Positions 4,980 to 10,982 of a DNA stretch of 12,272 nt are shown here, piece by piece. The notes below the pieces were generated by a model that had not been told where the DNA came from, searched no databases, and saw nothing but the letters and a program-made list of their open reading frames with translations. Source of the stretch: Pseudomonadota bacterium (GTDB taxonomy: Bacteria > Pseudomonadota > Gammaproteobacteria > Burkholderiales > Burkholderiaceae_C); NCBI GenBank assembly GCA_023460715.1, contig JAEWPH010000309.1:1-12272 (forward strand), read 5' to 3'. The position numbers and the translations under genes were made by a program. Positions within the stretch are counted from its first letter, which is position 1. Each line of letters starts with the position of its first letter.

Positions 4980-7388
4980 CTAGCGGCTGCGCGCAAAGTC
5001 CACGTACCACCCCAGGCACGCCGGATTGGCCATGGCATCGCGGTTGACCACCTTTTCCAGAGGCTGGCCCAGCAACAGCTTCTTGATGGGCAGCTCCTGC
5101 TTCTTGCCGGTGAGCGTGCGCGGCACCTCGGCCACGGCAAAGATGTCGTCGGGCACGAAGCGCGGCGACAGCGCCGTGCGGATGGCGCCGGCGATGCGCT
5201 GGCGCAGGGCGTCGTCCAGCGCCACGCCGCTGCGCAGCACCACGAACAGCGGCATGTAGCTGTCGCGGCCCAGGTATTCCAGGTCGATCACCAGGCTGTC
5301 GAGCACCTCGGGCAGCGCCTCGACGGCGCGGTACAGCTCGCTGGTGCCCATGCGCAGGCCGTGGCGGTTGATGGTGGCGTCGCTGCGGCCGTAGATGGTG
5401 CAGCCGCCGTGGGCGCCCACCTTGAGCCAGTCGCCGTGGCGCCAGACGGCGCCCATCTCCGCCGGGCCGTCGCCGCCGCCGGGAAGCCTTCCGTGACCGG
5501 CCGGGTACATGTCGAAATAGCTGGCCAGATAGCGCGGGCCGAATGCGTCGCCCCCACGCTCCCCCACTGCGTGTGGGTCGCTGCCCCCCGAGGGGGCCTT
5601 CGCACCTTGGGGCGGCCCGGCGGTGCTCACTTCGCCCCCACGCTCCCCCACCACGTGCGGGTCGCTGCCCCCCGAGGGGGCCTTCGCACCTTGGGGCGGC
5701 CCGGCGGTGCTCAAGTCGCCGCCCCGCTCCTCTCCAGCGTGTGCGTCGTCGCGCACGTCGCCCCAGAAGTACAGCGGCATGGACGGCAGCGGCTGCGTGC
5801 AGACCAGTTCGCCCACGGCGTCGACCACCGGGCGGCCCTCGGCGTCCCAGGCTTCCACCGCCGCGCCGAGCATGCGGCACTGCATCTCGCCGGGCACCTG
5901 GGGCAGCTCGCGGTGGCCGCCGATGAAGGCGCCGCAGAAGTCCGTTCCGCCCGAGATGTTGTCCCACCAGATGGGTTCGCCCCCACGCTCCCCCACTGCG
6001 TGTGGGTCGCTGCCCCCCGAGGGGACCGCGCCTTGCTTGGGGCGGCCCGGAGCGGCGGCGGCCGGGACGGTGGGCACGGCGCGCAGGCGCTGGAACTGCT
6101 CGGTACCCCACTCCTGCACCTCGGGCGAGAGCGGCGAGCCCGTGGTGCCCAGCGCCCGCACGCGGGAGAGGTCGCCGCAGTCCGCCAAGGTCAGGCCGGC
6201 CTTCATGCAGCTGGCATAGAACGCGGCGCCGGCGCCGAAGAAGGTCACGCCGGTCTCGGCGGCAAAGCGCCACAGCGTGCCCCAGTCGGGCCGGTCCTTG
6301 CTGCCGCCCGGGTTGCCGTCGTAGATGACGCAGGTGGTGCCCGACAGCAGGCCGCTGACCTGGGCGTTCCACATCACCCAGCCGGTGGAGCTGTACCAGT
6401 GGTAGCGCTCGCCGAAGCTGTTGGCCTCGTAGCTGCAGCCGATGTCGTTGTGCAACACCTTGAGCTGCAGCGCCACCAGCAGCATGCCGCCGTGGCCGTG
6501 CACGATGGGCTTGGGCAGCCCGGTGGTGCCGCTGGAGTAGACGATCCACAGCGGGTGGTCGAACGGCACCCAGCGCGGCGCGAAGGCCGCCGTTTCTGCG
6601 TCGTTTTGCCCTGTAGCGCTTGTGTAGCTTGCGCAGTCAGCTATGTTTTTTGCAGTACCCAGCTGGTCCACCACGATCACATGCTGCAGCGTGGGCAGCT
6701 GCGCGCGCAGTTCCTCCACCACCGCGGTGCGGTCCAGGTCGCGGCCGCCGTAGGCGACGCCGTCCACGGTGATCAGCACCTTGGGCTCGATCTGGCGGAA
6801 GCGGTCGAGCACGGCCTGCGTGCCCATGTCCGGCGCGCAGATGCTCCAGATGCAGCCCAGGCTGACGGTGGCCAGCAGGGCCACCATGGCCTCGGGAATG
6901 TTGGGCAGATAGGCCACCACGCGGTCGCCCGGCTGCAGGCCCTGGCGCTGCAGGTGCAGGGCAAGCGATGCGACCTGCTGGCGCAGCGCGGGCCAGGGCA
7001 GCTCGCGGTGCCGGCCTTTCTCGTCGCGGCTCACCACCGCGGGCAGGCCGGCCGCGTGGGCGGCCTCGACATGCCGCAGCGCCTGCTGCGCATAGTTCAC
7101 CTGCGCGCCGGGAAACCACTGCGCCCCCGGCATGGTGTTGCGGGCCAGCACGGCCGTGTGCGGCGTGGGCGACTGCAGGTCGAAGTAGTCCCACATCGAC
7201 TGCCAGAAGGCATCCAGATCGGTGACCGACCAGCGCCACAAGGCCTGGTAGTCGTCGAACGCCAGGCCGCGCTCGGTGCGCAGCCAGTCCTGGTAGAGCC
7301 GCATCTGCGGAACGAACGGGGGGGTGCCGGCCCCGCCCGCGGCCGGGTGCGCCGTCTCGGCGGATGGTTGTTGTCTGCTTGTCTCCAT
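4980..7388 (-). CDS. aacS: Acetoacetyl-CoA synthetase with in-frame repeat insertions
   Basis: Cytosolic ANL-superfamily enzyme that activates acetoacetate with ATP and CoA, feeding ketone-body or polyhydroxybutyrate breakdown products into acetyl-CoA metabolism. Motifs are intact: P-loop YSSGTTGLPKPI (284-295), GTTGSPLSPEV (414-424), ISGGTD (478-483), HGDWL (651-655), hinge/core YGRSDATINRHGLRMGTSELYR (about 666-687), and TGKKQELPIKKLL (760-772) with the expected catalytic-lysine region. N-terminal WFPGAQVNYA and the C-terminal ANPACLGWY are AacS-like. At 802 residues it exceeds the usual 650-670; the surplus lies in four segments, about 245-263, 441-471, 546-616 and 630-647, three of which correspond to DNA repeats. 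The ATG at 7388 fits the family N-terminus; GTG 7469 and ATG 7424 are also in frame. Whether the enlarged enzyme is active is unknown, but no stop or frameshift interrupts it. Confidence 0.88.
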   Translation of the reverse strand: METSRQQPSAETAHPAAGGAGTPPFVPQMRLYQDWLRTERGLAFDDYQALWRWSVTDLDAFWQSMWDYFDLQSPTPHTAVLARNTMPGAQWFPGAQVNYAQQALRHVEAAHAAGLPAVVSRDEKGRHRELPWPALRQQVASLALHLQRQGLQPGDRVVAYLPNIPEAMVALLATVSLGCIWSICAPDMGTQAVLDRFRQIEPKVLITVDGVAYGGRDLDRTAVVEELRAQLPTLQHVIVVDQLGTAKNIADCASYTSATGQNDAETAAFAPRWVPFDHPLWIVYSSGTTGLPKPIVHGHGGMLLVALQLKVLHNDIGCSYEANSFGERYHWYSSTGWVMWNAQVSGLLSGTTCVIYDGNPGGSKDRPDWGTLWRFAAETGVTFFGAGAAFYASCMKAGLTLADCGDLSRVRALGTTGSPLSPEVQEWGTEQFQRLRAVPTVPAAAAPGRPKQGAVPSGGSDPHAVGERGGEPIWWDNISGGTDFCGAFIGGHRELPQVPGEMQCRMLGAAVEAWDAEGRPVVDAVGELVCTQPLPSMPLYFWGDVRDDAHAGEERGGDLSTAGPPQGAKAPSGGSDPHVVGERGGEVSTAGPPQGAKAPSGGSDPHAVGERGGDAFGPRYLASYFDMYPAGHGRLPGGGDGPAEMGAVWRHGDWLKVGAHGGCTIYGRSDATINRHGLRMGTSELYRAVEALPEVLDSLVIDLEYLGRDSYMPLFVVLRSGVALDDALRQRIAGAIRTALSPRFVPDDIFAVAEVPRTLTGKKQELPIKKLLLGQPLEKVVNRDAMANPACLGWYVDFARSR
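5448..5501 (-). other. Unexplained Gly/Pro-rich extra segment in aacS
   Basis: Residues 630-647 (AGHGRLPGGGDGPAEMGA) interrupt what in other AacS proteins is a short link between MYPG and VWRHGDW (family knowledge from memory). The DNA contains GGAAGCCTTCC and TCCGCCGGGCC (5458-5468). The latter 11-mer also occurs at 4010-4020 in the intergenic repeat island, though in such GC-rich DNA this could be chance. Confidence 0.4.
5548..5631 (-). repeat. 84-bp in-frame repeat in aacS, tandem unit 1
   Basis: This unit is 84 nt (28 codons) and encodes STAGPPQGAKAPSGGSDPH followed by AVGERGG on the minus strand (residues about 587-613). It is nearly identical to unit 2, differing at about five positions. 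Within the DNA, CCCCC-CGA-GGGGG forms a hairpin (about 5584-5596), and CCCAC pairs with GTGGG at the left. Confidence 0.85.
5632..5715 (-). repeat. 84-bp in-frame repeat in aacS, tandem unit 2
   Basis: Second copy of the 84-nt unit, immediately adjacent to unit 1 in the same orientation; it encodes the same peptide with HVVGER in place of HAVGER (residues about 559-585). The exact multiple of three keeps the reading frame open whatever the copy number. Confidence 0.85.
5716..5753 (-). repeat. Degenerate partial third tandem unit in aacS
   Basis: The DNA from 5716 (TCGCCGCCCCGCTCC...) follows the start of the 84-nt unit (TCGCCCCCACGCTCC...) with scattered substitutions. The encoded DDAHAGEERGGD parallels SDPHAVGERGGD of the intact units. 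It looks like an older, decayed copy truncated by the return to normal AacS sequence (FWGD). Confidence 0.55.
5977..6050 (-). repeat. Separate diverged copy of the GC-rich repeat in aacS
   Basis: It shares with units 1 and 2 the block TCGCCCCCACGCTCCCCCAC and GTGGGTCGCTGCCCCCCGAG, then diverges (GGGACCGCGCCTTGCTTGG) before ending in GGGGCGGCCCGG. It encodes GRPKQGAVPSGGSDPHAVGE plus RGGE (residues about 448-471), inserted between EQFQRLR and PIWWDNISGGTD. It is about 260 nt from the tandem pair and in the same orientation and frame. Confidence 0.8.
6601..6652 (-). repeat. Dispersed ~50-bp palindromic repeat, copy B, inside aacS
   Basis: Read on the minus strand: AAAAAACATAGCTGACTGCG, then CAAGCTACACAAGCGCTACAG, aligning with copy A along most of its length, including ATAGCT, CTGCGC and TACACAAGCGCT. 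It is translated in frame as AKNIADCASYTSATGQND (residues about 246-263) just upstream of the AMP-binding P-loop domain. The central stem has decayed (GCGCAAG against CAAGCGC). Confidence 0.75.
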
Positions 7389-7395
7389 GCGGTGC

Positions 7396-7424
7396 AGCGT
7401 AGCGTGCGCCCCGCCGTGCGTCAT
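7396..7424 (-). promoter_or_regulatory. aacS: Possible promoter for aacS
   Basis: On the minus strand ATGACG (7424-7419, 4 of 6 matches to TTGACA) is separated by 17 nt from TACGCT (7401-7396, 3 of 6 to TATAAT). TACGCT ends 7 nt before the ATG at 7388, which would make the mRNA nearly leaderless and agrees with the lack of a Shine-Dalgarno. Confidence 0.3.
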
Positions 7425-7512
7425 CCCGGGATCGTCCCCGGATTGACAGGGCCCGGGCGGAAGGCGCACGCCCCATCAGGGCGGCGTCTGCGGTCCAAGG
7501 ATGTGCACCGCC

Positions 7513-7588
7513 AGCCAGCGGCGCGCTGGCTTTGCCCCTTCCGCATCGCCCAGCGATGCCAGAGAAAGGAGGAAGCGGCCTCGGCCGC
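7513..7588. repeat. Three consecutive stem-loops between aacS and the small acidic gene
   Basis: Three short perfect stems lie in the 215-nt gap: AGCCAGC/GCTGGCT (7513-7519, 7525-7531), GCATCGC-CCA-GCGATGC (7543-7559) and GCGGCC-TC-GGCCGC (7575-7588). They follow the end of the 7604-7840 gene on the minus strand and may protect or terminate its mRNA; no U-run accompanies them. I see no gene in this gap. Confidence 0.45.
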
Positions 7589-7603
7589 CCAGAGGCAGGC
7601 CCC

Positions 7604-7840
7604 TCAGTCCGTCTGCTCGCGCACGCTGGTGATGGCGTAGCCCTTTTCCCGCAGCTGCTGGCCGGGTTCCGGAATGCCGAAATCGTCCCAATGCGCGGCC
7701 TCTTCATCGAGATCCTGGCCCTGCAGTTCGCTCTCCCAGTCGGTGTTGATCGCTTCCTGGGGGATGGGACGGCCCTCGGGCACCACCAGGTGCGAGAACT
7801 TGCCCTCGGCTTCGGCTCGGCGGTAGATGTCCACGCGCAT
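7604..7840 (-). CDS. Small acidic protein of unknown function (DUF6139-like)
   Basis: A 78-residue soluble, acidic protein (many Asp/Glu, no signal peptide or membrane segment). It starts MRVDIYRRAEAEGKFSHLVV and ends GYAITSVREQTD. I recall short Burkholderiales proteins with this MRVDIYRR start and KGYAITSV end annotated as DUF6139; that match is from memory. Function is unknown. The start is well supported: ATG at 7840 preceded by GAAGGAG at 7-nt spacing, the best Shine-Dalgarno in the window. TAGAGT (7879-7874) may be its -10. It is divergent from the aldehyde dehydrogenase across 183 nt, and followed downstream by a group of stem-loops before aacS, so it is probably monocistronic. Confidence 0.8.
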   Translation of the reverse strand: MRVDIYRRAEAEGKFSHLVVPEGRPIPQEAINTDWESELQGQDLDEEAAHWDDFGIPEPGQQLREKGYAITSVREQTD

Positions 7841-7967
7841 GTGTCGACTCCTTCAGTAGTGGGAACACGAACGACTCTAATGGTGCCCCCCGGCGGATGG
7901 CGTAGGAATAGGCGCTCCGGCATCAGGGGAAATTCCAGGGCGGTGCCGCAGGCGGCCCGGCTCCCGC

Positions 7968-7996
7968 TTGCCTTGCCCGGACAGCGCCGTTATGCT
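7968..7996 (+). promoter_or_regulatory. Probable promoter of the aldehyde dehydrogenase gene
   Basis: TTGCCT (7968-7973; 4 of 6 to TTGACA), a 17-nt spacer and TATGCT (7991-7996; 4 of 6 to TATAAT) sit 27 nt before the ATG at 8024. The predicted leader is about 20 nt and contains a tandem 7-bp repeat. Confidence 0.5.
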
Positions 7997-8003
7997 CCCA
8001 CTT

Positions 8004-8017
8004 ATCAGACATCAGAC
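8004..8017 (+). promoter_or_regulatory. Tandem ATCAGAC repeat, possible operator
   Basis: ATCAGAC occurs twice head to tail (8004-8010, 8011-8017), starting 8 nt after the -10 box and ending 6 nt before the ATG, so a protein bound here would block transcription start or translation. Regulator unknown. It could be a chance duplication, but it is AT-richer than its surroundings. Confidence 0.35.
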
Positions 8018-8023
8018 AACATT

Positions 8024-9505
8024 ATGAGCAACACCCTCCAATCCATCGACGCCCGCACGGGCCAACCCCACGGCGACGCCTGGGCCGAATCCACCCCCGC
8101 CCAGATCGAGGCCGCCGTGGCTGCAGCCGCGCAGGCTGCGGACGCGTTTGCCGCCACCCCGGCCGCCGACCGCGCTGCCCTGCTGCGCGACCTGGCCAGC
8201 GCCCTGGAAGCCCAGCGCGAGACCCTGGTGCCGATCGCCGACCGCGAAAGCGGCCTGGGCCCCGTGCGCCTGAACGGCGAGCTGGACCGCACCGCGTTCC
8301 AGCTGCGCGGCTTTGCCGATGTGATCGAGCGCGGCGATGCGCACGCCACCATCGACGACCCGGCCGTCGCCGGCGCGCCCCCCGCCGGCCGCCCGCGCAT
8401 GCTGCGCGTGCGCGTGCCCGTGGGCCCGGTGGCCATGTTCTCGGCCAGCAACTTCCCGTTCGCGTTCTCGGTGCTGGGCGGCGACACCGCCTCGGCCCTG
8501 GCCGCCGGCTGCCCGGTGGTGATCAAGGGCCACCCGGCCCACCCCGAGCTGACCCGCCAGACCGTGGCACTGGCCCAGAAGGTGGTGGCTGCGCGCGGCC
8601 TGCCCGCCGGCGTGTTCCAGGCCATCGAAGGCGGCTCCATCGCCGCCGGCGTGGCCCTGGTGCAGGCGCCCGCGATCGCCGCCGTGGCGTTCACGGGCTC
8701 GTTCAAGGGCGGCACCGCCCTGGCCAAGGTGGCCGCAGAGCGCCCCCGCCCGATCCCCTTCTACGGCGAGCTGGGTTCGGTGAACCCGCTGGTCGCGCTG
8801 CCCCCGGCGCTGGAAGCCAACGGCGCCGCCCTGGCCGAGACGCTGGCCGGCTCCATCTGCCTGGGTTCGGGCCAGTTCTGCACCAGCCCCGGCGTGATCG
8901 TCGTGCGCAAGGACGCCGCGGGCGATGCCTTCGTGGCCACGCTGGCCGAAAAGCTCGCCGCCCTGGCACCGCACGCCATGCTGACCCCCGGCATCCGCAG
9001 CGCCTTCGACAAGGGCGTCGCCGCCTGGAAGGGCCACGCCAAGCTCAAGGCGCTGGTGAGCGACACGGCCGCTGCCGGCGCCACGCCCCGCCCGTTCCTG
9101 GGCGAGGTGCAGGCCGCCGACTTCATCGCCGACGCGCACCTGCATGAGGAAGTGTTCGGCTCCGCCGCGCTGGTGGTGCGCGTGGGCTCGGTGGCCGAGA
9201 CCATCGACGTGCTCAAAGCCGTGGGCGGCTCGCTCACGGTGACGGTCTGGGGCGCCGACGCCGACACCGCCGAGAACCGCGACCTGGTGCGTGCCGCCAC
9301 GCAGATCGCCGGCCGCGTGCTGTTCACCGGCGTGCCCACGGGCGTCGCCGTCACCGCCGCCCAGCACCACGGCGGCCCGTTCCCCGCCTCCACCGCGCCG
9401 TTCACCACCTCGGTGGGCTACGCCGCGCTGGACCGCTTCCTGCGCCCCGTGGCACTGCAGGACGCGCCCGCCTGGCTGGCGGACCGCAAGGGCGTGCCGG
9501 CCTGA
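8024..9505 (+). CDS. NAD(P)+ aldehyde dehydrogenase, alpha-ketoglutarate-semialdehyde (2,5-dioxovalerate) type
   Basis: Predicted cytosolic enzyme of 493 residues oxidising an aldehyde to its acid. The closest family I recognise is the ketoglutarate-semialdehyde/2,5-dioxopentanoate dehydrogenases, which finish oxidative pentose, hexarate or hydroxyproline breakdown by making 2-oxoglutarate. Evidence: oxyanion Asn143 in FSASNFPFAFSVLGGDTASA (139-158), cofactor Lys168 in VVIKGHP, FTGS (223-226), general base Glu249 in GELGSVNP (248-255), nucleophile Cys286 in GSGQFCTSPG (281-290), and EEVFG (375-379). GGDTASALAAGCPVVIKGHP and GELGSVNP are typical of that subgroup. The ATG at 8024 follows a promoter-like sequence; the frame is open further upstream (7532) only as shadow of the opposite-strand small gene. 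No sugar-acid dehydratase or transporter is adjacent, so the substrate remains open. Confidence 0.9.
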   Translation: MSNTLQSIDARTGQPHGDAWAESTPAQIEAAVAAAAQAADAFAATPAADRAALLRDLASALEAQRETLVPIADRESGLGPVRLNGELDRTAFQLRGFADVIERGDAHATIDDPAVAGAPPAGRPRMLRVRVPVGPVAMFSASNFPFAFSVLGGDTASALAAGCPVVIKGHPAHPELTRQTVALAQKVVAARGLPAGVFQAIEGGSIAAGVALVQAPAIAAVAFTGSFKGGTALAKVAAERPRPIPFYGELGSVNPLVALPPALEANGAALAETLAGSICLGSGQFCTSPGVIVVRKDAAGDAFVATLAEKLAALAPHAMLTPGIRSAFDKGVAAWKGHAKLKALVSDTAAAGATPRPFLGEVQAADFIADAHLHEEVFGSAALVVRVGSVAETIDVLKAVGGSLTVTVWGADADTAENRDLVRAATQIAGRVLFTGVPTGVAVTAAQHHGGPFPASTAPFTTSVGYAALDRFLRPVALQDAPAWLADRKGVPA

Positions 9506-9526
9506 ACGGGCTCCGGGCCCTGGATG

Positions 9527-9558
9527 AAAAAAGCGCCGCCTGCCGGCGCTTTTTCTTT
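9527..9558. terminator. Strong bidirectional intrinsic terminator
   Basis: The stem AAAAAGCGCCG (9528-9538) pairs perfectly with CGGCGCTTTTT (9544-9554) around CCTGC. The T-run serves the aldehyde dehydrogenase transcript and the A-run becomes a U-run for the convergent LysR transcript. It lies 22 nt after the dehydrogenase stop and about 50 nt past the LysR stop. Confidence 0.92.
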
Positions 9559-9609
9559 GAGGGGCCGGGTCTTTTCGGGCCGCAGCGCTGACCGATCCTT
9601 CGGTGCCCG

Positions 9610-10563
9610 CTATGGATTTTGAATCGCCGAATCGGGCGCGGGCGCAGGCACGGCAGGCGGCTCCGGCTCGGCCCAGCGCGGCGTCTCGAACCATTCGGCC
9701 AGCAGGTCGATGAGCCGGCGCACCTTGGGCGGCACGTGGCGGCGGCTGCCGTAGACGGCGTAGATACCCAGCTCCAGGGAGCGGTAGCCGGGCAGCAGCT
9801 CCACCAGCCGGCCAGCGGCGATGTCCTCGCCCACGATGAAGCCCGGCTGCAGGATGATGCCCTGGTGCTGCAGCGCGCCGGCGCGGCAGATGTCGCCGTT
9901 GTTGGTGCGGATGCACGGGTGGGTGAGCACGGTGATCGGCCCGCCCGGGCCGTCGAAGGTCCATTCGTCGCGGCCGGACCAGAGGCTGTAGCCCAGCACC
10001 GCGTGCTGCGCCAGCTCGGCCGGGTGCGTGGGCGTTCCGGCGCGGCGCAGGTACTCGGGCGAGGCGCACAGGATCACGCGCGTGGACGACAGCTTGCGGC
10101 ACACCAGGCTGGAGCTGGGCAGCTGGGCGATGCGCACCGCCAGGTCGATGCCTTCGTCCACCAGGTCCACCACCCGGTCGGACACCGTCACGTCCAGCGT
10201 CACCTGCGGGTGGCGCGCGCGGAAGGCGCCCCAGACCTGCGCCAGGTGCAGCACGCCGAAGCTCACCGGCACCGTCACCTTGAGCTGGCCGACGGCCTCG
10301 CCCGTGCGGGAGGTGACCTCGGCCTCGGCTTCGCCGATGGCCTCGATCACCTCGCGGCAGCGCGTCTGGAAGACCTCGCCCTCCTCGGTGAGCGACAGGC
10401 GCCGGGTGGTGCGGTGCAGCAGGCGGGCGCCCAGGCGCGCCTCCAGATCGCCCACATGGCGCGACACGGCCGTCTTGGAGACGCCCAGCGTCTCGGCCGC
10501 GCCGACGAAGCTGCCCGCATCCACCACGGCCAGGAAGGTGCGCATCTCCAGGTACTTGTCCAT
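9610..10563 (-). CDS. LysR-family transcriptional regulator
   Basis: DNA-binding regulator of 317 residues. The N-terminal winged helix-turn-helix spans about 4-62 (FLAVVDAGSFVGAAETLGVS, then KTAVSRHVGDLEARLGARLL, HRTTRRLSLTEEG). A linker helix at about 63-90 follows, then a periplasmic-binding-protein-like effector domain from about 92 to 300 (LKVTVPVSFGVLHLAQVWGA; DLVDEGIDLAVRI; LVCRKLSSTRVILCASPEYL). This pattern is that of the CrgA-like subgroup. The effector is unknown. The start at 10563 has CACAAT 6 nt before the ATG and no Shine-Dalgarno. LysR proteins often control a divergent gene; here that is the ubiM-like gene 419 nt away, a long distance, so this link is weak. It shares a terminator with the aldehyde dehydrogenase. 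Confidence 0.94.
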   Translation of the reverse strand: MDKYLEMRTFLAVVDAGSFVGAAETLGVSKTAVSRHVGDLEARLGARLLHRTTRRLSLTEEGEVFQTRCREVIEAIGEAEAEVTSRTGEAVGQLKVTVPVSFGVLHLAQVWGAFRARHPQVTLDVTVSDRVVDLVDEGIDLAVRIAQLPSSSLVCRKLSSTRVILCASPEYLRRAGTPTHPAELAQHAVLGYSLWSGRDEWTFDGPGGPITVLTHPCIRTNNGDICRAGALQHQGIILQPGFIVGEDIAAGRLVELLPGYRSLELGIYAVYGSRRHVPPKVRRLIDLLAEWFETPRWAEPEPPAVPAPAPDSAIQNP

Positions 10564-10569
10564 GGCGCC

Positions 10570-10575
10570 ATTGTG
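10570..10575 (-). promoter_or_regulatory. -10-like box directly before the LysR start (leaderless?)
   Basis: CACAAT on the minus strand matches TATAAT at 4 of 6 positions and ends 6 nt before the ATG at 10563, the same geometry as the CATAAT before the EamA gene. No -35 is recognisable. Confidence 0.35.
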
Positions 10576-10714
10576 CGGGGCCGGCGGGCGCCGGGGCCAT
10601 GCCGGGGCGCGGAAAACGGCCCGCTTGCGCTGCTGTCCTGCACGGCCTCCGCGCGGGACGCGGTGTGATCCATCTGGCAGCGGCGCAAGCCCCGTGCGCT
10701 GCCGCGGAGAACAT

Positions 10715-10750
10715 CAAAATTGATAGCTACCTGCGCTTTACCAGCAAAGA
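10715..10750 (+). repeat. Dispersed palindromic repeat, copy D (half conserved)
   Basis: The left half AAAATTGATAGCTACCTGCG matches copy A at nearly every base, then CTTTACCAGCAAAG replaces the second half, so the internal hairpin is lost. It is in the same orientation as copy A. Confidence 0.65.
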
Positions 10751-10776
10751 ATTTCAATGCAAAACCCATTGAATTC
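10749..10776. repeat. AT-rich hairpin abutting repeat copy D
   Basis: GAATTTCAATG (10749-10759) pairs with CATTGAATTC (10767-10776), with one bulged T, around CAAAACC. It is not followed by a T-run on either strand. It may be part of a longer repeat variant or an operator in the LysR/ubiM gap. Confidence 0.45.
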
Positions 10777-10982
10777 CTTTCAGGACAAGCGCAAGATGCT
10801 CCTCAATAGTGAGCACACGCCCGACAGGCCACGCCGCGGCGCGCATTGACACACTGCAACCCCGGGCCGGCGCCCACCGACGACAATGGGAACCGCGCCG
10901 AGCGGGCGTCCGCAGCCGGTTCCGCGCGCTTCGCCCGTTTTGCTTTTTTCTTTCCTGCTTTCTGCCCATCCCGGAGACCCGC

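Larger units (their letters stand above)
10564..10982. other. 419-nt non-coding region between the LysR and ubiM-like genes
   Basis: No credible gene. It contains the LysR -10-like box, a GC-rich stretch, repeat copy D (10715-10750), a hairpin (10749-10776), an isolated TTGACA (10846-10851) with no -10 at normal spacing, and a pyrimidine-rich tract (about 10934-10972) just before the ubiM-like gene. The Shine-Dalgarno of that gene is GGAG at 10973-10976. Confidence 0.6.

Noticed and set aside
5548..6050. CRISPR array suggested by regularly spaced GC-rich repeats
   Set aside because: The units are directly adjacent with no unique spacers, are 84 nt long, and lie inside an open coding frame; no cas gene is present.
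4980..7388. aacS as a pseudogene because of its excess length and repeats
   Set aside because: The frame is unbroken over 802 codons, every insert is a multiple of three, and all ANL motifs are present, so an intact gene is the simpler reading.
5361..7640. 759-codon plus-strand open frame opposite aacS
   Set aside because: It is Arg/Ala/Val/His-rich without any recognisable domain and lies antisense to aacS, whose catalytic motifs are clear. Long antisense frames are expected at this GC content.
7532..8023. N-terminal extension of the aldehyde dehydrogenase to 657 residues
   Set aside because: The extension runs antisense through the well supported 78-residue gene and over a likely promoter; the family length is about 490-525.
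8012..10717. 901-codon minus-strand open frame across the aldehyde dehydrogenase and LysR genes
   Set aside because: It is low-complexity Gly/Arg/Ala/His sequence, crosses a perfect intrinsic terminator, and overlaps two well supported genes in other frames.
10846..10851. Perfect TTGACA as -35 of the ubiM-like gene
   Set aside because: The sequence 16-18 nt downstream is GC-only; the nearest -10-like GACAAT (10882-10887) is 30 nt away, too far for sigma70.
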